Shown: positions 19,541-25,351 of the stretch, piece after piece | How positions within the stretch are numbered: the first letter of the stretch is position 1 | How the letters are laid out: each line of letters starts with the position of its first letter | Assembly (NCBI GenBank): GCA_015680685.1 | Contig: MNCI01023945.1 | Location: forward strand, 919,016 to 944,366 | Source: Gnetum montanum | Lineage: Eukaryota > Streptophyta > Gnetopsida > Gnetales > Gnetaceae | Direction of reading: 5' to 3' | DNA: 25,351 nucleotides | Translations under genes and position numbers: made by a program | Notes under the pieces: generated by a model | Seen by the model: only the letters and a program-made list of their open reading frames with translations | Told to the model about the DNA's origin: nothing | Databases searched by the model: none

Positions 19541-20729
19541 CACTCTAGTGGGGCAAAAAATTCAAGCAGCAATTGGCATTTTTGGTTGGCAATTTGACAA
19601 TCTTTGGCATTACACTTGAGTACCACTTGGCACTTGAGTCACCTTGAGCACCCTACACACAAGAGCGTATCAGCATCTTGGCAATACCTTTGCATCCCAT
19701 TCAGCACCATAGCGCATCGCAACTTACAAGACATCGTAGTAGCCAACCTAGTAGGCACAAACTTCGCAACGGATGTCGATCTTCACTTTGGGACATCTCA
19801 AATACTGTGGCTACACTACTATGACTATCTGTACACCATGTACCTTCTCACCTCTCTTTTTTAATTGTTATGCTTTCCATTTGGGACAACACAATGCTCT
19901 CTCTCTCTCTCAAACTCTTCCACATTTTCAAGCATTTTTGATGCATTTTTCTTTAACGTTTTAGCATTGCATTCGCATCTCCTCACTACTTTACACATTT
20001 TTTTCACGTTCACACCATCATTCACACTGGAAAACCCCACTACGCTTACACTTAGTCAGCCTCGGTACTACCGAAAACACTGTTAGAATTCTTAGGATTA
20101 TTTCACAACGTCAACACTTACATTTCAGCTAACCATGCCATCCCCAGTTGTTGCCAGCAAAGTCCCTGTTCAATTGACAAGACCATCCAGGGCACTCCAC
20201 CTCTGTTTTCCAACAAGGCCCTCACGTGGACGTGGGGTCAAGGTTGTGTGCCTATGGACCCCTCGGTGTTCTATCTATCAACGTTTTTGGTTGCCATAGT
20301 TTCTGATGCTAGAAGGAGGGCCTTGCCATTTCCTTTCTGCATTTAGTGGTAGTCCCACGTGCCCTCTACACCTCTATTACTAGCTTCGAACTAGCATAGA
20401 CATGACATCCTACAGTTGTCTATGAGCCAGTTGGTGTAGATTGGTCCCAGTTGTTGGCTCCCCTAGAACCCTGCAAGACGAAAGCCAAAGTGTATTTCTT
20501 GCACTTGGACCCTAAAATTTGTGTGCCAGGAAGAGCATAGCTTGCCCTTAGCATGAGAGCATAGCAAGCTCTAGTGTAGTAAGCATAGTACCAAAGTTAG
20601 ACATCCTTTGAGTAGCACTCTCAGACTTAGTTATCGTTTCAACATTTCTATACTTAGCCATTTTTAGTAATTGTTATACTTAGCCATTTCTTTTCCAATG
20701 TTGCACCTTTTGCATCTTCTCACAGTAGC
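19541..20729. other. Probable retroelement leader, not resolved
   Basis: It lies between the promoter-like block and the decayed gag. It contains a CT microsatellite (19894-19907) and a 38-base inverted-repeat area near 20528-20566 (GAGCATAGCTTGC with GCAAGCTCT). No primer-binding site or LTR end could be recognised, and open frames here show no conserved motif. Confidence 0.35.
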
Positions 20730-22679
20730 ATGAACCTCAAAGAGCCTTCAACCTCTACCTCAAGCATGGTTGTGGTTTGACCTATTCAGCAGGAATTCAC
20801 AATTGACATTCTTAGGGCCAATGGCCCCATCTTCATGGGAAGGTAATCACTTAGGATTTGTAACTAATCTCTCAAGCACATGGTGCTCAAAAAGGATAAA
20901 TACAACTTCCTTTACACAAAACTCTAGGTGGGCATTCCCTTAGATCACCAAGAGTTGGATGCAAAGCAAGGTTATGAGCTCGTACATTAGAATGGGAGGG
21001 AGTACTTCCCTGCCCCTAATGATCTCATCCCCCTCATCGAGATCTTTCAGTGGATGCTCGGCCAACTCATTTGACTGAGTGGGTTGAATGAGCACGATGT
21101 ATCAACCAACTATGAGGAGCCCCTGCAAGATGGGCAAGAGGAATTTGAGGCTCACTCGGAAAATGAGAATCCATTCTACATCTTTTCCTGCCGTCTACCT
21201 CTAATGTTGTTCCCTTGCAATCTCAACCATCTGCCTTCTTTAAGGTAGTAACATCTCCCTTCTCACCACCTAGGTCAATGCCTATTATGGCAAGCCATCA
21301 AGCACATATGCATTAGGATGCAGGACTATCTGTCACCTCATCCTTCATGGTCTCAGCATAGTCCATGCAATCCTCTATGTTGGTATTTGTGATGCCAACT
21401 TAACCCTATGTGCACACAATGTTGACATCCTAGCCACACATGAGTCAGACGTCATACATCCCACCTATCTCAGTGGTGCTCCCTATGATAGCCCAAGCCA
21501 CAACCATGTGGTGGAGCCCAATGACACACTTAATAGGTGTTCCATGTGGTTGCACAGCCAACAGCAAGACTGTGGACCATGCCAATAGCATAGTGGGCCG
21601 CACAACCAATGTAGCCTACTGCACCCACACCAAGCCTAGATCAAGCATTCTAGCTCATTTAGACACTCACTAAAGTGGTCAAATGACTTAAGGCCACCTC
21701 TTTTGATATAGTCCAAGTGATGGACTTCTGCTAAGATGACCCTATTAGTCCTATTGTCCCATCATTGACCCTACCTCCTAATGTCCAACTTCCCCAGTTC
21801 ACCAAATATAATGGTGAAGGGGACCCTAACGTCCATCTAGTGACCTTTCGGTCCAAGTGCCTTTTGTTGCAGGCATGGCCACATGTAATCATTCGTGTGT
21901 TTTCCATGTCCTTGATTAACAAGGTGCTAGACTGGTATCGTGCACTCTCCAGGGCCTCCATATCTTCGTTGGAGGATTTTCTTAGCCAATTATACTTGAA
22001 GCTTGAGGTGACCCTGGATCAACTCATGCAGATCAAGTAGGATCACTTAGAGCCTGTTCAAAAGTTCATCCAATGATGGAGCATTGCACTTAATGAAATT
22101 CGTGAACCTATCACAAAAACCCACCTATTGGTCATTTTTAAAGGCATAGTGAATGACTTCATCAAGTTAAAGTTGTACTACCTTGCCCTGCACTCCTTAA
22201 GCCAAGCATTCACTCAAACGAAGAGCATTTAGGATGTAGTAGAAGCTAGTAAGGATCTGGCCTATGTGGCCTACAAGAATGCACATGTGAAGAAAGATAA
22301 GGAGAAGGGCAAGGCAATAACAATGGTTGTAGTAGTGGCCAATGAGGCCAAGCCGAATAACACCAAACCAACGGCTAAGGCAACCAGTTCTGGCACTATG
22401 ACGACCAACCAACCCGCACCATTAGTAGCCATAGGGCAAGCTACCCCAACACTGAACTTTGAGTGCAAGGTCTGCTCAAAGTATACACCATTTCCCATCA
22501 AGTCATTGGAACTTTTGGGTTAGCTACTTAATGTTGGGTGCATCCAGTACAAACAAATGTTTGAAGATGCTTGCAAGAATTTCAATTGTTACTGTGAGCT
22601 CCTCAAGAACCCATTAGTGGCTACACTAGATAAGCCTTCGGTCCCTAAGTACTTTAGGTTGGACTGGTTCTACCATTAT
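20730..22679 (+). pseudogene. Decayed Ty3/gypsy-type gag of the older element
   Basis: A reading frame starting near ATG 20730 can be followed in pieces to 22679. The central part (21765-22265) has the retrotransposon gag signature: QFTKYNGEGDPNVHL, then a hydrophobic run ending VLDWYRAL, then SSLEDFLSQLYLKLE. A lysine-rich stretch follows (KDKEKGKA) and then a Cys-containing part (FECKVCSKYTP, which is not a full CCHC knuckle). In-frame stops lie at 21732 (TAA), 22038 (TAG), 22074 (TGA), 22230 (TAG) and 22521 (TAG), with more upstream, and the frame is lost between about 21230 and 21680. It is cut at 22680 by the LTR of another element. Pol is not seen. It is non-functional. Confidence 0.75.
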
Positions 22680-22703
22680 TGATGAGACGCGACATGCACT
22701 GTG

Positions 22704-22772
22704 CCGCGATATCGCGGCTGTCGCACGCGATATCACGTTTTTTCCTGCGATATCGCGTACGCGATATCGCGG
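22704..22772. promoter_or_regulatory. Cluster of GCGATATCGC palindromes in LTR U3
   Basis: CCGCGATATCGCGG at 22704-22717 is a perfect 14-bp palindrome. 22726-22737 is a one-mismatch copy (CGCGATATCACG). 22747-22756 and 22761-22770 are two perfect GCGATATCGC copies around GTAC, together forming a perfect 24-bp palindrome. The last ends 16 bp before the TATA box. A transcription-factor or chromatin target is likely from position, but which one is unknown. Confidence 0.75.
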
Positions 22773-22786
22773 TCTGCCGCCATATC

Positions 22787-22794
22787 TATAAATA
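22787..22794 (+). promoter_or_regulatory. LTR TATA box
   Basis: TATAAATA, downstream of the palindrome cluster and about 175 bp before the poly(A) signal. Transcription, and so the start of the R region, is expected near 22815-22825. Confidence 0.7.
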
Positions 22795-22960
22795 AGAGGC
22801 GGCACTCCCCTCATTTTCCAATCCTGGCTAGAAGTAGCGAAGCGCTGGCAGATTGATCACTCCAGAGTTAGAATTTTTCCCATGTGCCCGTAGTAGGAGT
22901 CCTAGAGTGAACGACTCTTTATTCGAGCAGCTTGTAACCTAAACCCCAGTTGTGTACGGC

Positions 22961-22966
22961 AATAAA
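22961..22966 (+). terminator. LTR poly(A) signal
   Basis: AATAAA within CAATAAAGAAG. It lies after the predicted transcription start, so R would end roughly 10-30 bases further on and U5 would follow. Confidence 0.6.
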
Positions 22967-23033
22967 GAAGAACCTGATTGGATAAACCTTGCAGTACATG
23001 GTTTTATTGTTGTTTATTTATTGCTTTCCTAGT

Positions 23034-23323
23034 GCGTACAAGTATGACTTAATTACGAGCATCTACGGACGTGTACGGCTAATCAAGGAATCGGCTGCTT
23101 GTCGCAACGCATGAGTACGACTTGATTACGAGCATTGGCTGCTTGGTAACCCAGTAGCGTATTCTAGGATTCTACGCTTGGTAATCCCAGTGGTAGTCCA
23201 ATGTGTACGGCTAGTCAAGGAATCGGCTACTCATTGCTAGGCTAGAACGTGTGATAAGTACGACTTAGTTACGAGCACCCACGGGTGTGTACGGCTAGCT
23301 AAGGAATCGGCTGCTTATCACAC
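23034..23323 (+). other. Three tandem covarying RNA stem-loops in LTR U5
   Basis: Stem-loop 1 is 23038-23102, 2 is 23111-23234 and 3 is 23254-23318. Each has the same plan: outer stem, internal loop TAYGA opposite GAATCGGCTR, 8-bp middle stem, internal loop CGA opposite GTACGGC, and an apical stem starting GCA and closing TGT (CGT in copy 1). Outer stems are ACAAG/CTTGT, ATGAG/CTCAT and ATAAG/CTTAT; the third extends to 10 bp (23249-23258 with 23314-23323). Middle stems are CTTAATTA/TAATCAAG, CTTGATTA/TAGTCAAG and CTTAGTTA/TAGCTAAG. Changes keep pairing or give U-G wobbles that only work in + strand RNA. Copy 1 has a UACG tetraloop. Copy 2 has a 59-base apical insertion. Confidence 0.75.
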
Positions 23324-23344
23324 TTAGGCTAAATAGGTGCCTCA

Positions 23345-23415
23345 GTATGACCACTTCGAGCACTTGCGTTACATGTGGTGATCCCAGTAACGATTAGCGT
23401 TTGGTAACCATAGTT
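23345..23415 (+). other. Possible degenerate fourth stem-loop and repeat words
   Basis: TATGACCACTTCGAGCA resembles the 5' side of the three upstream stem-loops, and ACCAC (23350-23354) can pair with GTGGT (23375-23379). After it, GTGATCCCAGTAACG...TAGCGTTTGGTAACC repeats words from the apical insertion of stem-loop 2. The 3' strand motif GTACGGC is missing. Confidence 0.35.
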
Positions 23416-23743
23416 GCATAGTTCAGGGTGTGTCCGGTAAGTGGGAACGGATGCTGACACTAGTTAATTTAGACTTAGGACATTAGTTAGAGTTAGCTTA
23501 GTTTCTCAACCCTTTTCCCTCATAGCTTAGGAGATAAACCTGAAAATACCAAAAAAATCACATACCTCAGACTTGCTTAACCATACACCGTGACACTTAC
23601 AAGCAAGCCTGGGAAGACAATGAACGATTAACCCCAAGTGTTTCTTGTGATGTTAAGGCATTTAGTCTGCGGAGTTTGACCGGATCGGGCGTGCACGCTT
23701 GTATTCGTATGGTTGAGTGTAGGGGTACCTCGCCACTCATCAT

Positions 23744-23761
23744 TGGCACCGTTGCCAGGGA
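23744..23761 (+). other. Primer-binding site, tRNA-Asp type
   Basis: TGGCACCGTTGCCAGGGA, one base after the LTR end. The complement of the plant tRNA-Asp 3' end (with CCA) is TGGCGCCGTTGCCGGGG. The first 17 bases differ only at two G-to-A changes, both at former CG sites, as expected from methyl-C deamination. tRNA-Asp priming is typical of Athila-type elements. Confidence 0.8.
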
Positions 23762-23885
23762 CTAAGTGTTTTTTACGCCAATTGAACATAAGGGATATCA
23801 CTCACATCGTTGTGAGCTCTAACGAACCTTAGGGTTAATTAGTTAATTAAGAACATAAATAACGGTAATTAGCACACCGATAAAA
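23762..23885 (+). other. Retrotransposon leader between PBS and gag
   Basis: This is 124 bp of AT-rich untranslated leader. It contains TTAATTAGTTAATTAAG, a short AT-rich inverted repeat. No other feature is seen. Confidence 0.5.
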
Positions 23886-25351
23886 ATGCCTTCTTCTCAT
23901 AAGAGTAACTCACCACCTAAGGATCATACAAGAGACAGTCAGCAACATAAAAAACATAACCAAAACTAGCCAAGTCCTAAACAATATAGGATAACATATA
24001 CTCATCCCAATGAGTATATTCCTGATCTTACCTTTATCCTCCATCAAGATGAACAGTTGCACTGGAGAGATTTGTTTGGTAACATAGTGTTACCTCCAGA
24101 TCGTTCTATCTCTAACATGCTTCTCCGTGCTTTAGCATAGACTGGCATGACAGAAATTTATGCCGAATACGTTGTGACAGATTCTGACATGAGAGATTAT
24201 CATCCCACAGATTTACAATGTATGAGGGATGCAAGGTGGGAGAGCCAACATACATTGTCGAAGGGCAAAGCCCCGCACGTCCTTAGCGAAATAGGAGATG
24301 AGGAACCCCTTATCACGGGTTCTTTAGCAAAGGATGTTCCCCCTCCTCACGATGGTGAGGAGAATGGGTACCAGAACTTAAGATCAACGATACATATCCC
24401 TGGTTTTAATGCCCGTGAACACCAGCTGTTCACAAAGGGAACCACCACTCATGCTAAGGACGAGCACTTTGATCGTCACAACGATCGAGGCCGTAGCAGC
24501 CGAAAAAAGGCAAGAAACATCGTCATGGCGATGGTTCCCCTTCTTCTTCCCCTTCTTCACATCATTCACCCTCTCCTTCCACATCTGGGTGCAACCACCA
24601 TGAACCTAAAGGGGAGGATAAAAGTAAAAGAGATGAAAGACCTCGACGAGAAAGTCGAGAGGAGTTAGGACAAGGGCAAGGACGTAGGGAAAGTAGGGAA
24701 CCACCACGAAGACATCATAGACATCATGAAAGAGATGATCATGATGAGCCCCTACTCGCAACCCGAAGTATGCTAGACATTAGAGAGGCAGTTAGGATCC
24801 CCACAAGGCATTTAAAGGACAGTAGGTTCAAGTGTTTAGACATAAATAATATCCCACGTTTTGAAGGGGGATACAACGCTGATCCTCAACATCATCTACA
24901 GGCATTCCACGATGCCTGTGCCTTACAGAATATTGATAGCGAGTGGTAGAAGCTTAAGTTGTTCCCAAGGACACTCACCAAAGAAGCAGAGAGCTAGTAC
25001 CAGTCCTTAGAACTGGAAACCATCAGGAGGTGGAGTACGATGCTTGAATTGTTCAACAATAAATATCAGATGTACTCCAGAGTTTCCAACTTGCGTAAGA
25101 AGATCCAAGGCTAGAAACAAGGGACTAATAAATCCTTGGATGCTGCCATGGCCTGTTATTATACACTGCTACATCGTTGCCCAGGCCATGGGTACGCTAA
25201 ACAGGATCAACTTCGCCACATCGTGGATGGGCTACGAAATGAAACGAGAAGAACTCTTGGGACTTACGCCCAAGGGAGACTTTCCCAACTAAGAGCCCAT
25301 GAAGTTGAAGTTTTGTTGGAACAAGTAGTGCAAGAAGAGGGTGAGCTACGT
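23886..25351 (+). pseudogene. Gag of the nested Ty3/gypsy element, five amber codons and a frameshift
   Basis: The frame starts at ATG 23886 (first ATG giving the long frame). It is interrupted by TAG at 23967 and 24138, then shifts by one base at the A-run 24503-24508. It continues in the new frame to the window end, with TAG at 24947, 24995 and 25112. The middle is a low-complexity basic, His/Arg/Ser-rich linker (about 24510-24750). Next comes a gag core with IPRFEGGYNADPQHHLQAFH, then KLFPRTLTKEAES, then LRHIVDGL near 25210. The gag core fits the retrotransposon-gag domain that builds the virus-like particle. All five stops are TAG, several where tryptophan would be expected. The 3' end is outside the window. 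As written it cannot make full-length Gag. Confidence 0.8.

Larger units (their letters stand above)
22680..23742 (+). repeat. 5' LTR of the nested element
   Basis: It is 1063 bp long and starts TGATGA and ends TCATCA, a 6-bp terminal inverted repeat with canonical TG...CA ends. The end is followed by one T and then the PBS. Inside are U3 palindromes (22704-22772), a TATA box (22787), a poly(A) signal (22961) and a structured U5 with three tandem stem-loops (23034-23323). It is richer in CG dinucleotides than any other part of the window, suggesting a relatively recent insertion. The matching 3' LTR is outside. Confidence 0.8.
22680..25351 (+). mobile_element. Younger Ty3/gypsy (Athila-like) LTR retrotransposon, 5' part
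   Basis: The element comprises a 5' LTR (22680-23742), a tRNA-Asp-type primer-binding site (23744-23761), a leader and a gag frame that continues past the window end. It is inserted in the gag frame of an older element, whose codons run without a break up to 22679. The five bases before the LTR (ATTAT, 22675-22679) would be one half of the target-site duplication. The 3' part, pol and 3' LTR lie outside. The lineage call rests on the PBS and on the general look of the gag, because no RT is visible. Confidence 0.8.

Noticed and set aside
20430-20475. Primer-binding site for the older element (TTGGTCCCAGTTGTTGG)
   Set aside because: It does not fit the complement of the 3' end of any tRNA that I could recall, and no LTR end precedes it.
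22704-22772. CAMTA (VCGCGB) binding-site cluster
   Set aside because: The CGCG cores are followed by A (CGCGAT) and preceded by T on the other strand, so they do not satisfy the VCGCGB consensus.
23034-23323. CRISPR-like array
   Set aside because: The repeats are imperfect, pair as stem-loops, have unequal spacing and lie inside an LTR of a nuclear plant element.

Overview
The window reads as nuclear DNA of a plant with a large, repeat-rich genome. A gymnosperm is my best guess, from the long TE-filled introns, the tRNA-derived SINEs, the plant-type LINE ends and the nested Ty3/gypsy elements, but nothing visible fixes the taxon. There is one intact host gene, a 12-coding-exon RIO2-type atypical protein kinase on the + strand (CDS 3429-14429, 493 residues when spliced). 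Everything else I can recognise is repeats or transposon remains.

Layout. 1-1900: AT-rich DNA with a cluster of degraded tRNA-like SINE units, almost all on the - strand, plus one LINE 3' tail. 2230-2410: a dispersed repeat with a diverged second copy at 15495-15680, so the pair brackets the gene. 2577-2760: a GC-richer, SINE-like block just upstream of the gene. 2870-3428: RIO2 5' leader with one intron and an AUG-stop mini-uORF two bases before the main start. 3429-14429: RIO2. Intron 7 (3.4 kb) holds a LINE reverse-transcriptase fragment split by sequence that includes a second SINE family, another LINE tail and a 48-bp tandem repeat. Intron 9 holds a second partial copy of that SINE family. 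14430-17000: 3' UTR, then mostly featureless AT-rich DNA with a 41-bp exact tandem duplication and a SINE copy on the + strand.

17000-22679: remains of an older retroelement region. It has two successive arrays of hairpin or palindrome-bearing minisatellite units, a duplicated TATA-type promoter block, and a decayed gypsy-type gag reading frame (20730-22679). At 22680 that gag frame is cut by the 5' LTR of a second element (22680-23742, TGATGA...TCATCA ends). This is followed by a primer-binding site complementary to the 3' end of tRNA-Asp and by a gag frame carrying five amber codons and one frameshift, which runs off the window end. The PBS and the gag resemble the Athila lineage of Ty3/gypsy elements.

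The most interesting signal is inside that LTR. Three consecutive stem-loops (23034-23323) share identical or near-identical internal loops but have different, mutually compensating stems. This is strong comparative evidence for a selected RNA structure in the retrotransposon leader. The same LTR has a cluster of GCGATATCGC palindromes just upstream of its TATA box. No bacterial-type features, CRISPR arrays or rRNA genes are present, and the tRNA-like units do not look like functional tRNA genes.
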